The notes under the pieces: model-generated
Told to the model about the DNA's origin: nothing
The model's input: only the letters and a program-made list of their open reading frames with translations
The model's database searches: none
Part shown: in pieces, positions 25,989 to 34,318 of the stretch
Layout of the letters: each line of letters opens with the position of its first letter
Numbering within the stretch: position 1 is the first letter of the stretch
NCBI RefSeq assembly: GCF_001404985.1
Contig: NZ_JRLF01000014.1
Span: forward strand, 124,001 to 188,000
Origin: Flavobacterium aquidurense
GTDB lineage: Bacteria; Bacteroidota; Bacteroidia; Flavobacteriales; Flavobacteriaceae
Reading direction: 5' to 3'
DNA length: 64,000 nucleotides
Translations under genes and position numbers: made by a program

Positions 25989-26762
25989 ATGGAAAGAAAT
26001 TACAAAATAACAATTCCTGAACCTTGCCACGAGAACTGGGATAAAATGTCGCCAACAGATAATGGTCGTTTTTGTTTAAGTTGTTCTAAAACTGTTGTTG
26101 ATTTCACGGCAATGCTTCCGGAGGAAATTCAGCAGTATTTTATTTCACATAAAAATGTCTGTGGAAGACTTAAAAGTGAACAGTTAAGCGAAATAAATAT
26201 TCAGATTCCATCTCAAATATTACACAGCCAAATCCATTATCAAAAAATGTTTTTATTAGCACTTTTTATAGCTATGGGTACTACATTATTTAGTTGTCAA
26301 GACAAAGACGGAAATAAGAAAAAAATAGATACAATTGAAGTTGTAGAAGATGTCAAACCAGAACAACATGCTACTACTGGAATTATTTTGATGCCTATAG
26401 ACAAACTTAACGCCGAAGAACATTCTCAATCTGAACAAGAAGAACCTCAATCTGGACATTACGGAATTATTTATAATTCAAATGATTTAGACATTGCAGC
26501 TGTTCCAAAAAATGGAATAAAAAAATTCAATTCTAATTTTTCAAAAAATCTTATCACAGCAAAACAAGGAGAAATATCCGTTTTATTTGTAATTGAAGGC
26601 GACGGAAGTCTTAGCAATTTTAAAATACTTGAAAATACAACGTCAGCAAGTGAAAAAGATATTATCGGAATTTTAGAAAAAACTCCAAAGTGGATTCCTG
26701 GAAAACTAAAAAACAAAATCGTTAGATCAACTTACGTTTTACCCATTACAATTAAAAAGTAA
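25989..26762 (+). CDS. TonB-like protein with N-terminal Cys-rich motif
   Basis: A 257-residue protein. The N-terminus (IPEPCHENWDKMSPTDNGRF followed by CLSCSKTVVDFT) is a cytosolic C-x2-H ... C-x2-C motif common in Bacteroidota and placed before a membrane helix, here at about residues 88-107. A linker rich in acidic residues and glutamine leads to a C-terminal domain (about 180-257) with ISVLFVIEGDGSLSNFKILE and TPKWIPGKLKNKIVRSTYVLPI, matching TonB C-terminal domains. It may energise an outer-membrane receptor or take part in regulation. It is divergent from tadA. Confidence 0.75.
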   Translation: MERNYKITIPEPCHENWDKMSPTDNGRFCLSCSKTVVDFTAMLPEEIQQYFISHKNVCGRLKSEQLSEINIQIPSQILHSQIHYQKMFLLALFIAMGTTLFSCQDKDGNKKKIDTIEVVEDVKPEQHATTGIILMPIDKLNAEEHSQSEQEEPQSGHYGIIYNSNDLDIAAVPKNGIKKFNSNFSKNLITAKQGEISVLFVIEGDGSLSNFKILENTTSASEKDIIGILEKTPKWIPGKLKNKIVRSTYVLPITIKK

Positions 26763-26806
26763 AATACTGCTGATAGAACCTTATGCCCTAATTAAATTTA
26801 AAACCG

Positions 26807-26814
26807 TAAATTTG
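26807..26814 (+). promoter_or_regulatory. -7 element of dxs
   Basis: TAAATTTG, a TAnnTTTG match 14 bases before the dxs ATG, so the leader is very short. Confidence 0.5.
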
Positions 26815-26828
26815 CTTTTTACCTTACA

Positions 26829-28616
26829 ATGAAAAGCAATTTACTCTTAAACATACACAATCCAACAGATTTACGCTCACTTTCTGAAGCGCAACTTCCT
26901 CAAATTGCCCAAGAATTACGTCAATTTATTATAGATGTTGTTTCGGTCAAAGAAGGACATTTGGGTTCTAGTTTAGGCGTAATCGAATTGACAATCGCGT
27001 TGCATTATGTTTTTAATACACCTGAAGATCAATTAGTTTGGGATGTTGGACATCAGGCTTACGGACATAAAATCCTGACTGAAAGAAGAGAAATTTTTAA
27101 TACCAACAGGCAAATCGATGGTATATCCGGTTTCCCTAAAAGAAACGAAAGTATTTATGATACTTTTGGTGTCGGACATTCTTCTACTTCTATTTCTGCC
27201 GCACTGGGAATGGCAATTGCGTCTCAGTTAAAAGGTGATTTCAACAAACAACATATTGCGGTAATTGGCGATGCTTCTATCGCATCCGGAATGGCATTTG
27301 AAGGCCTGAATCATGCCGGAGTAACTGATGCCAACTTATTGGTTATTTTGAATGATAATGCAATTGGGATTGACCCAAGTGTAGGCGCACTTAAAAAATA
27401 TCTTACTGCTGTAAAAGAAGGCAAAAATCCCAGACAGAATAACATGATAAAGTCTTTGAATTTTGACTATTCAGGACCAATTGACGGACATGATATTCCA
27501 GCTTTAATTAAAGAATTAAAACGTTTAAAAAACATAAAAGGACCTAAATTCCTGCATATTGTAACTACAAAAGGAAAAGGCCTGCAACAAGCCGAAGAAA
27601 ATCAGGTAAAATATCATGCGCCTGGAAAATTTGATGCTTCAACCGGCGAAATTCATTTAAAATCTGAAGAGAATTTACCGCCAAAATATCAGGATGTTTT
27701 TGGTTTGACCATTTTAGATTTAGCCCGAAAAAACGAAAAAATTATCGGAATCACGCCAGCCATGCCTTCAGGAAGTTCATTAAAATTTATGATGGATGAA
27801 ATTCCGGAACGCGCTTTTGATGTTGGCATTGCAGAACAACATGCGGTAACGCTTGCTGCCGGAATGGCAACGCAAGGCATGATTGTGTATTGCAATATTT
27901 ATTCTACTTTTTTACAACGTGCTTATGATCAGGTTATTCATGATGTGGCGTTACAAAATTTACCGGTTATTTTTTGTTTAGACAGAGCGGGTTTGGTTGG
28001 TGAAGATGGTGCAACGCATCATGGTGTTTTTGATATTGCCTATTTGCGTGCAATCCCTAATATAATTATCTACGCTCCTATCAACGAAATTGAATTGCAA
28101 AACATTTTATATACAGCTCAATTAGGGCTAAATCATCCTATTGCTATTCGATATCCAAGAGGTCGCGGCGTTCTGCCAAAATGGGAAGTAGAAAATTTCG
28201 GACATTATGAGAAAATAAATATTGGAGAAGGAAAGTGCTTAAAATCCGGAACAAAGACTGCCGTTTTATCAACTGGAACAATTGCAAATAATGTGACTTT
28301 GGCAATTGCTGAATCCCAAGATCCGGAAGCAATTGCCCACTACAACTTTTCTTTTATTAAACCACTAGATATCAAATTATTAAATGATATATTTTCTAAT
28401 TTCGAAAGTATAATAACGATTGAAGACGGAACCATAAATGGCGGATTTGGAAGCGCTGTTTTGGAGTTTGGAGCGCTGAATAATTTCAAAAATAAAGTAA
28501 GAATTTTAGGTGTTCCGGATATGTTTATTGAACACGGAACGGTAAATCAGTTACAACAATTGTGCAACATCGACGTTAAAAGTTTGATAAATCTTTTTTC
28601 TAACGATACAAAATAA
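26829..28616 (+). CDS. dxs: 1-deoxy-D-xylulose-5-phosphate synthase
   Basis: A 595-residue thiamine-diphosphate enzyme that condenses pyruvate and glyceraldehyde-3-phosphate, the first step of the MEP isoprenoid pathway. Seen: LVWDVGHQAYGHKILTERR, GDASIASGMAFEGLNHAG and LVILNDNAIGI (ThDP/Mg site; the usual GDG reads GDA), AEQHAVTLAAGMA (cofactor-activating Glu) and the RYPRGRG loop. It is slightly shorter than the ~620 residues of E. coli Dxs, as usual in this phylum. Confidence 0.96.
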   Translation: MKSNLLLNIHNPTDLRSLSEAQLPQIAQELRQFIIDVVSVKEGHLGSSLGVIELTIALHYVFNTPEDQLVWDVGHQAYGHKILTERREIFNTNRQIDGISGFPKRNESIYDTFGVGHSSTSISAALGMAIASQLKGDFNKQHIAVIGDASIASGMAFEGLNHAGVTDANLLVILNDNAIGIDPSVGALKKYLTAVKEGKNPRQNNMIKSLNFDYSGPIDGHDIPALIKELKRLKNIKGPKFLHIVTTKGKGLQQAEENQVKYHAPGKFDASTGEIHLKSEENLPPKYQDVFGLTILDLARKNEKIIGITPAMPSGSSLKFMMDEIPERAFDVGIAEQHAVTLAAGMATQGMIVYCNIYSTFLQRAYDQVIHDVALQNLPVIFCLDRAGLVGEDGATHHGVFDIAYLRAIPNIIIYAPINEIELQNILYTAQLGLNHPIAIRYPRGRGVLPKWEVENFGHYEKINIGEGKCLKSGTKTAVLSTGTIANNVTLAIAESQDPEAIAHYNFSFIKPLDIKLLNDIFSNFESIITIEDGTINGGFGSAVLEFGALNNFKNKVRILGVPDMFIEHGTVNQLQQLCNIDVKSLINLFSNDTK

Positions 28617-28650
28617 TTATTTTGCACCACCAAAAAAAACTGAAATCCTA

Positions 28651-29652
28651 ATGAAATTATTGCGTTCTACCCTTTTGCTTCTATTGCTTTTGTGTACCTC
28701 ACATAACTTTGCCCAAATTATACAAACGACTTTAGCCCCAAACGAATTACCGCCGCCGCCATCAAACTGGACGAAGAAAAATCAGGTGGGTTTTGATATT
28801 TCAGAAATTGCATTTGTGAACTGGAGCGCCGGGGGAACAAGCTCAATTTCAGGATTGTTTAAAGGTGAATTTACAAGAACTTTCATAAAAGGAAATCATA
28901 AATGGGTGAATGAACTTATTGTTAAGTATGGCTTAAATAAACAAGACGGTACTGAACTTAGAAAAACTGATGATGCCGTTTTGCTGAATTCTACTTATGG
29001 ATTCAGAAAAGATTCGCTTTCAAATTGGTATTATTCGGCTAAATTTAACTTTAATACGCAATTTACAGACGGTTATAATTACCCTAATAGAGATATTGCG
29101 ATTTCTAAACCTTTTGCTCCGGCATATGTGTTTTTAGGAGCTGGAGCTGAATACTCTGACAAAAAGAAAAATCAAACATTTTATTTCTCTCCTATTACGT
29201 TAAAAACTACTTTGGTATTAGATCAAACTTTAGCAGATCAGGGATCTTTTGGTGTTAAAAAAGCTGTTTATATGACAGATCCTTTAAATCCTGACAATAA
29301 GATCCTGATAGAAAACGGACAGAAAGTAAAAGCCGAATTTGGTATTTTATTAACCGGATATATGAAAAGTGAGATTTACAAAAACATTTTCTACGAAAAC
29401 AGATTAAGTTTATATACAGACTATTTAAATAAGTTTGGTAACGTCGACGTAGATTATGACACTCGTTTAGATCTGGTTGTTAATGCTTATGTAAAAGCAA
29501 ATATTGGTATTCATTTAGTTTATGATGATGATATTAAAACTAAAGTCGATGTTGTTGACCCTGTTACAGGATCTACTTCTCAGGTAAACGACGGACCAAG
29601 AGCACAGTTAAGGCAAGTTTTAGGTGTGGGTCTTGTATATGCTTTTCAATAA
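28651..29652 (+). CDS. DUF3078 outer-membrane-type protein
   Basis: A 333-residue secreted protein (signal peptide to about residue 21, LLLLLLLCTSHNFAQ). NWTKKNQVGFDISEIAFVNW with SAGGTSSISG and the later TDGYNYP and FFSPITLKTTLVLDQTLADQ words are what I associate with DUF3078, a Bacteroidota barrel-like family of unknown role. It is 34 bp downstream of dxs; a TATTTTG element overlaps the dxs stop codon, so it may also have its own promoter. Confidence 0.8.
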   Translation: MKLLRSTLLLLLLLCTSHNFAQIIQTTLAPNELPPPPSNWTKKNQVGFDISEIAFVNWSAGGTSSISGLFKGEFTRTFIKGNHKWVNELIVKYGLNKQDGTELRKTDDAVLLNSTYGFRKDSLSNWYYSAKFNFNTQFTDGYNYPNRDIAISKPFAPAYVFLGAGAEYSDKKKNQTFYFSPITLKTTLVLDQTLADQGSFGVKKAVYMTDPLNPDNKILIENGQKVKAEFGILLTGYMKSEIYKNIFYENRLSLYTDYLNKFGNVDVDYDTRLDLVVNAYVKANIGIHLVYDDDIKTKVDVVDPVTGSTSQVNDGPRAQLRQVLGVGLVYAFQ

Positions 29653-29680
29653 ATAAAAAATTTATAGCTCGCTATTGAGC

Positions 29681-29721
29681 AAAAAATAACCCATAAAATA
29701 TAGTTTTATGGGTTATTTTTT
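29681..29721. terminator. Bidirectional terminator between the DUF3078 gene and dgt
   Basis: An 18-bp stem (AAAAAATAACCCATAAAA and complement) around a 5-base loop, with A- and T-runs on both sides, serves two converging genes. Confidence 0.88.
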
Positions 29722-29746
29722 TGAGATCAACTAAAATTAAGGTCTA

Positions 29747-31093
29747 TTAATTTTTCTTTCTTCCGTTAATGGTTTCGAATAATTCTAACGCATTTCCGTC
29801 TGTTAGCAACGAAACATAATGACAAATATGAAGTAAACGTTCGTATAAATTTTCTTTTTCTAATTGATGCTTTTCCGGCAACATTTTCAAAATTAGCTTA
29901 TCATAGTTTGATGCCGTTCCTTCATTTTTATTATTAAATGCTGTTATAAATTTATCTAATAAAGTCTGGATGATTTCATAACCCACAATTTCTTTCTCGA
30001 TAACCTCACGGCTTTGATAGATTTTTTCAACACTTAAATTGATGATATCATTCATCTGTGCTTTATATTTACTCTTATCTGTTAAAGCAAAAGGAAATTT
30101 TCCCGCCAGAATAGCTTCTTCATTTTCAATAAAAACATCAACAGCATCATTAATCAAAGCGCCAATAGCCAAAGCACGCAAATAACTAATTCTGTCTTCT
30201 TTTGTTTCTAACAATTTATATTTAGAAACGCCAATATTATCTTTTACCAGTTTTATTAGATATTCTAAAGCATAATCTTCAGATACAAGGCCTAAATTTA
30301 TTCCGTCTTCAAAATCTATAATAGTATAGCAAATATCGTCTGCAGCTTCAACAAGATAAGCTAGAGGATGTCTTTCGTAACCAATATCGTCTCCTGATTT
30401 ATTGGCGATCATTCCCATATCTTTTGCTACTTCTTCAAAAAACGATTTATCAGTCTGAAAGAAACCATATTTTTTGTCAGCAATATCATTTGTTGGCTTT
30501 TTTGGCAAACTCTCTTTTGGATATTTCATAAAAGCACCCAATGTGGCGTACGAAATTCTAAGTCCTCCTTCGATTCCCGGGCGACTTGCCGTAAGAACCG
30601 AAAATCCGTTTGCGTTACCTTCAAAATCAATTAAATCCTGCCATTCTTTGGCCGTTAACTGATCTTTATATTTTAATCCGTTTCCTATCGAAAAATATTC
30701 TCCTATTGCCTTTTCACCAGAATGCCCAAAAGGCGGATTCCCAATATCGTGTGCCAAAGAAGCTGCAGCTACAATAGCTCCAAAATCATTCATATGATAA
30801 CCGTGAATTTCTTTTAGATGAGGATATTTCTCAATGATTTTTTTACCAACTAAACGTCCTAAAGAACGTCCAACGACAGAAACTTCTAAACTATGAGTAA
30901 GTCTTGTATGAACAAAATCGGTTTTAGAAAGCGGAATAACCTGTGTTTTATCCTGTAATGATCGAAACGCTGCCGAAAAAATAATCCTGTCATAATCAAC
31001 CTCAAAACCTAATCTGGTGTCATCTTGTTCTACACGTAATCTTTTGCTTGTATCGCCTTGGCGTTTGAGTGATAAAAGTTGTTCCCAGTTCAT
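29747..31093 (-). CDS. dgt: dGTP triphosphohydrolase family protein
   Basis: A 448-residue HD-domain dNTP triphosphohydrolase. The metal site is visible in DFVHTRLTHSLEV (His) and SLAHDIGNPPFGHSGEKA (His-Asp). AFRSLQDKTQV near the N-terminus and EAADDICYTIIDFEDGI are also typical. It cuts dGTP (and perhaps other dNTPs) to nucleoside and triphosphate, controlling pools or limiting phage DNA synthesis. The leader carries a heptamer array. Confidence 0.93.
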   Translation of the reverse strand: MNWEQLLSLKRQGDTSKRLRVEQDDTRLGFEVDYDRIIFSAAFRSLQDKTQVIPLSKTDFVHTRLTHSLEVSVVGRSLGRLVGKKIIEKYPHLKEIHGYHMNDFGAIVAAASLAHDIGNPPFGHSGEKAIGEYFSIGNGLKYKDQLTAKEWQDLIDFEGNANGFSVLTASRPGIEGGLRISYATLGAFMKYPKESLPKKPTNDIADKKYGFFQTDKSFFEEVAKDMGMIANKSGDDIGYERHPLAYLVEAADDICYTIIDFEDGINLGLVSEDYALEYLIKLVKDNIGVSKYKLLETKEDRISYLRALAIGALINDAVDVFIENEEAILAGKFPFALTDKSKYKAQMNDIINLSVEKIYQSREVIEKEIVGYEIIQTLLDKFITAFNNKNEGTASNYDKLILKMLPEKHQLEKENLYERLLHICHYVSLLTDGNALELFETINGRKKN

Positions 31094-31100
31094 TTTGATA

Positions 31101-31142
31101 TTTTAGATTGTAGATTAACGATTTTAGATTATTGATCTAAAA
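31101..31142 (-). repeat. Heptamer array in the dgt leader (6 units)
   Basis: Read on the plus strand the units are TTTTAGA, TTGTAGA, TTAACGA, TTTTAGA, TTATTGA, TCTAAAA. They match, unit by unit, the array in front of the Rrf2 gene at 63258-63299. Confidence 0.8.
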
Positions 31143-31145
31143 CGT

Positions 31146-31153
31146 CAAAAATA
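31146..31153 (-). promoter_or_regulatory. -7 element of dgt
   Basis: TATTTTTG on the minus strand, which places the heptamer array inside the transcribed leader of dgt. Confidence 0.45.
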
Positions 31154-31219
31154 CATTTTATTTTAGGATAATATTGTATAAAACATGCCACAGATTAATT
31201 TGATCAAATGTTTTATTTA

Positions 31220-31291
31220 CCACGAATTTCTACAAATTTACACAAATCATTGTGTTTAAATTAATTCGTGAAAATTGGTAGAAATTCGTGG
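31220..31291. repeat. Dispersed hairpin repeat, CCACGAATT family
   Basis: Perfect 14-bp inverted ends CCACGAATTTCTAC (31220-31233) and complement (31278-31291), with ACACAAAT..TTGTGT inside. It is the same family as 14778-14835. Confidence 0.8.
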
Positions 31292-31535
31292 AAAAAAAAT
31301 ATTAAAACTCCAGAGCTGTACTATGCTTGATTTCTCCCATTACAAAAATACTGTTCGTGTTTCCTATGTTTTCTATTGTAGATAATTTTTGTTTTTTATA
31401 TCAACTGGTGAGGTCGAAGTTCTTGTAGTTATAAATTAGTTTCGACTTCACACTGTTGGCATTTTTATGTTTTGGGTTTTGCATTTTTTGGAATTTCTTT
31501 TGAAGCATAAAATTCAGTTTTCAAAACACCTTTTG

Positions 31536-31604
31536 TCCCGCTATCCGCTATATCTTTTTCTTCCGCCACGGCGGGCACAAAAGGATATCGCTTCTATCGG
31601 GGCT
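31536..31604. repeat. Dispersed repeat, TCCCGCTATCCGCT...TCGGGGCT family
   Basis: Begins TCCCGCTATCCGCTATATC, has a CCGCCACGGCGGG palindrome in the middle with AAAAGGAT after it, and ends CTTCTATCGGGGCT. A homologous copy in reverse orientation is at 50991-51062. The rest of 31094-31657 shows no convincing gene. Confidence 0.75.
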
Positions 31605-31657
31605 ATTGGAGAAATTTTGTTTTCAAAACGCTTTAAAAAAGAAAATAAAATAATCTG

Positions 31658-31999
31658 TCACGTTGCCTCAACAGGATTTTGCGAATCTGTAATAAGCAAT
31701 TGATTTATTTTACTTAACAGCTCAAATTCATCCAAAGGAAAAATTTCAAGTATCATTTCTAAAATAAGAGATACATTAACAGGACTTTTGTTTGTATCTA
31801 AAATTTTGTGTTTATCCTGATCCAGCGTCAAGACACACATTTTTAGCATATTGGTTATAACGCAGCCAAGCTCATAATAATCCAGCATTTTTATTTGAGC
31901 CGTATACAATTCTGATTTATTATCCGGTTTTAAAGTGTTGAAATACGGAGCAATTATTTTTTTGAGATTCTCGTTTTGTTTGATTTCATGTATTCCCAT
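31658..31999 (-). CDS. Hypothetical helical protein, 113 residues
   Basis: Starts MGIHEIKQNENLKKIIAPYF and continues as amphipathic helices without signal peptide or membrane segment (KMLDYYELGCVITNMLKMCV; ILEMILEIFPLDEFELLSKI). No family recognised. It is oriented away from the XRE regulator, with a 233-bp shared upstream region, so the two could be controlled together. Confidence 0.6.
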   Translation of the reverse strand: MGIHEIKQNENLKKIIAPYFNTLKPDNKSELYTAQIKMLDYYELGCVITNMLKMCVLTLDQDKHKILDTNKSPVNVSLILEMILEIFPLDEFELLSKINQLLITDSQNPVEAT

Positions 32000-32157
32000 A
32001 ATTATTCTGTTTTTTTTGATTTGTGTTATTAACTTAAATGTTCGACTATTGTAATCGTTTACAGAATATCTCTTTTTTACTTATTCTGTACTAAAAATCG
32101 TACTTTTGTTTACGACCGCAATTAACCTATAGATAATTGTAGTAGCAAACCAAAAGT

Positions 32158-32192
32158 GATTGTATTTCACAATTGACGATTGTATTTCACAA
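32158..32192. promoter_or_regulatory. Direct repeats, candidate operator of the XRE regulator
   Basis: GATTGTATTTCACAA occurs twice (32158-32172 and 32178-32192), spaced exactly 20 bp start to start, about two DNA turns. The pair lies 30 bp before the -7 element of the regulator gene, as an autoregulatory site might. Confidence 0.5.
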
Positions 32193-32220
32193 ACCAGAAA
32201 ACTTTTACAGAATTTTTAAA

Positions 32221-32228
32221 TATCTTTG
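32221..32228 (+). promoter_or_regulatory. -7 element of the XRE gene
   Basis: TATCTTTG matches TAnnTTTG and ends 5 bases before the ATG at 32233, so the transcript would be nearly leaderless. Confidence 0.5.
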
Positions 32229-32232
32229 ACTT

Positions 32233-32667
32233 ATGAACACTACAGCAAAACCCAAACACATTGGCAGAAATATTAGCCGAATAAGAGAGCTTCGAGGTAT
32301 GAAACAAGAAGCACTTGCCATTGCAATTGGTGTAAGCCAGCAATATGTTTCTAGTATTGAGGGAAGCGAAAATGTTGATGAAGAAAAACTAAATGCAATT
32401 GCTGAAGTTTTAGGTGTTTCTGCCGAAGCAATTAAAAATTATAGTGACGAGGGAGTTATTAATTATTTTAATACTTTCACTGAAAATGATTTCAGTAATA
32501 TTCAAGGTGCTATTGTTGGAAACGTTAATACATGTACATTCAATCCTTTAGACAAATTAATCGAAGCTTACGAAGAAAACAAAAAGCTTTACGAACGTTT
32601 GCTTCAGGCAGATAAAGATAAAATTGAATATTTAGAAAATTTCATAAAAGAAAAATACCCTTTATAA
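32233..32667 (+). CDS. XRE-family transcriptional regulator
   Basis: A 144-residue protein. Residues ~10-65 are a helix-turn-helix of the Xre/Cro type (IGRNISRIRELRGMKQEALA, then VSQQYVSSIEGSENVDEEKL). A middle part follows with TFTENDFSNIQGAIVGNVNT, and the C-terminus is a likely coiled coil (KLIEAYEENKKLYERLLQAD) for dimerisation. It opens an accessory island between dgt and gldA and is followed by its own terminator. Confidence 0.88.
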   Translation: MNTTAKPKHIGRNISRIRELRGMKQEALAIAIGVSQQYVSSIEGSENVDEEKLNAIAEVLGVSAEAIKNYSDEGVINYFNTFTENDFSNIQGAIVGNVNTCTFNPLDKLIEAYEENKKLYERLLQADKDKIEYLENFIKEKYPL

Positions 32668-32683
32668 GATATATATTAATTAC

Positions 32684-32711
32684 AAAAAAGAGACTTTAGG
32701 GTCTCTTTTTT
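32684..32711 (+). terminator. Terminator of the XRE gene
   Basis: An 11-bp stem AAAAAAGAGAC / GTCTCTTTTTT with a 6-base loop. Confidence 0.85.
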
Positions 32712-32816
32712 GTTTTAAAGTCAATTATGTTAATATATTAGATAACATTGCGTAAGAATTATTTTATATTTATTATTGCTAAAAATAAGTAATAACCTAT
32801 AAAATATATATACGCC

Positions 32817-33545
32817 ATGTTTGACAATTTTAATGATTTTACCAATTATAGTACTTTTACGAAAGATGACGATTTGGGACAATATACATCCTATGCAGCT
32901 TATAACAGAGATTTATTGCGAGTAGTCGATTTTTACGGACGAACTCCGTTTGATTGGTACCGAAATAAAATAACCGGACAAATAATCTGGCTTGATGGAA
33001 AAGCTGAAATTAATCACTATTCTAATTTAGGGCATATTTGGGGAAAAACATTTCCTAATAATGACAGAATTTTGTTAGATGGAAATACCAAAAAAATATA
33101 TTTCAACAACGAGGTCATTTATGATTTTAGTCCAAAAAAATCGTTTTTTTCAACCTTAGGAATAGCATTTTCTGATGGTTCAAATAGTCAAAATCCAGGC
33201 GCATTGCCCAGAGGAGGAAGAAATGTTACCTGGATTGATTTTGGAGGTTTATTGGAAGCACTCACAACTATATTTGCATTTGAAGTAAGAGGCAATAAAC
33301 CAAAAGGAAAAGGAACAAATGGCGGAAAACCGACACAGGAAGACAAAGTTGATGATTTTATAAATGCTAATGATTTTGGAGCTAATGGAATAAAAGCAGT
33401 TAAAGAAACTTTAGACAAACAAAAAGCTAAAGAAAATAATGCAAATAGTACTAAATCTAATAAAAATATAAGAACAACTTGGTATGATAAAAGTGGAAAA
33501 GAAATTAGAACAGAGGTTAAAATACACGATGACAAAAAAAAATAA
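32817..33545 (+). CDS. Orphan protein, first gene of the paralog cassette; effector-like look
   Basis: A 242-residue protein without signal peptide or membrane helix. Residues ~40-105 (TPFDWYRNKITGQIIWLDGK, then AEINHYSNLGHIWG) resemble linker regions of Bacteroidota Rhs and polymorphic toxin proteins (DWYxNxxTGxIxW). A glycine/lysine-rich stretch (NKPKGKGTNGGKPTQEDKVD) leads to a charged C-terminus ending HDDKKK. No catalytic motif is recognisable, so function is unknown. Its end overlaps the start of the first membrane-anchored paralog by 17 bases, so they are translated together. An effector with its immunity proteins is my inference only. Confidence 0.6.
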   Translation: MFDNFNDFTNYSTFTKDDDLGQYTSYAAYNRDLLRVVDFYGRTPFDWYRNKITGQIIWLDGKAEINHYSNLGHIWGKTFPNNDRILLDGNTKKIYFNNEVIYDFSPKKSFFSTLGIAFSDGSNSQNPGALPRGGRNVTWIDFGGLLEALTTIFAFEVRGNKPKGKGTNGGKPTQEDKVDDFINANDFGANGIKAVKETLDKQKAKENNANSTKSNKNIRTTWYDKSGKEIRTEVKIHDDKKK

Positions 33546-34311
33546 AATTTTAACAATTATATTTTTTTCAATTCTATTAGGAATCGTCGTACTCTATTTC
33601 TGGTCTAGTACTGAAAAAAAATATGTTTTACGTGAGTATTATCCAAACAGAAAACAAGCTTCAGAATATGAATACGTCATTAAAGATGTTGATACTATTT
33701 TGCATGGTAAATTTATCCGCTATAATAAAGAAGGAAATAAAATAGCGGAAGGGAATTTTGTGAATGGAGAACCAACCGGAAAAAGCATTTATTATTTTGA
33801 TAATGGTACAATAGAATCAATATTTTATCGTAAAAACAGTAAAATTATACAGGAAATTACTGAAAACTATCCATCAGGAAAAATTATGCAATACACACTA
33901 TATGATTATTTAGGCTTGTCAGCGTTTATTGCCGGTTTTGACAAACAAGGAAATATTGATAATTATGAAGGTTATCCAATAATGGAAACATATCAATATA
34001 GAATCGCAAACAAAAAGAGATTTAAAACAAAAATTGAGCAATATCTTAAAGTTGGAGACACCTTAAAACAGCAATATTTAGTAGCAAATATTCCTAATAC
34101 TAAACGTAGTCTTAAAATTGAAAATTTAGATATAGACAATACAAAAGCTAAACGAACATTCAAAAAAACGTCTCAAACAGGTATTGAAGTAAAAGAAATA
34201 TTAATTAAAAAAGGAATTAATAAAATTAGAGCTGTTGTGAAGTATGAATTTAATGATAAAAACAAAACAGTTATTAATGATACGATTTCTTTTAAGGTTA
34301 AAGTGAATTAG
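33529..34311 (+). CDS. Membrane-anchored MORN-type paralog 1
   Basis: A 260-residue protein. The N-terminus (MTKKNKILTIIFFSILLGIVV) is a signal anchor. Residues ~30-125 carry YwqK/MORN_2-like repeats (GKFIRYNKEGNKIAEGNFVNGEPTGKSIYYFDNG). The last ~100 residues (GDTLKQQYLVANIPNTKRSL onward) look like an Ig-type beta-sandwich. The ATG lies inside the end of the preceding gene. Proteins with these repeats occur as antitoxin or immunity partners, but also elsewhere. It is the first of four paralogs. Confidence 0.8.
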   Translation: MTKKNKILTIIFFSILLGIVVLYFWSSTEKKYVLREYYPNRKQASEYEYVIKDVDTILHGKFIRYNKEGNKIAEGNFVNGEPTGKSIYYFDNGTIESIFYRKNSKIIQEITENYPSGKIMQYTLYDYLGLSAFIAGFDKQGNIDNYEGYPIMETYQYRIANKKRFKTKIEQYLKVGDTLKQQYLVANIPNTKRSLKIENLDIDNTKAKRTFKKTSQTGIEVKEILIKKGINKIRAVVKYEFNDKNKTVINDTISFKVKVN

Positions 34312-34318
34312 CTAGGAA

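Noticed and set aside
25927..26055. 43-residue N-terminal extension of tadA
   Set aside because: It overlaps the divergent TonB-like gene and its start; TadA proteins begin near MINPFTDEYF, and a promoter element lies between.
31467..31703. Plus-strand frame of 78 codons
   Set aside because: It crosses the dispersed repeat at 31536-31604 and overlaps the better 113-residue gene on the other strand.
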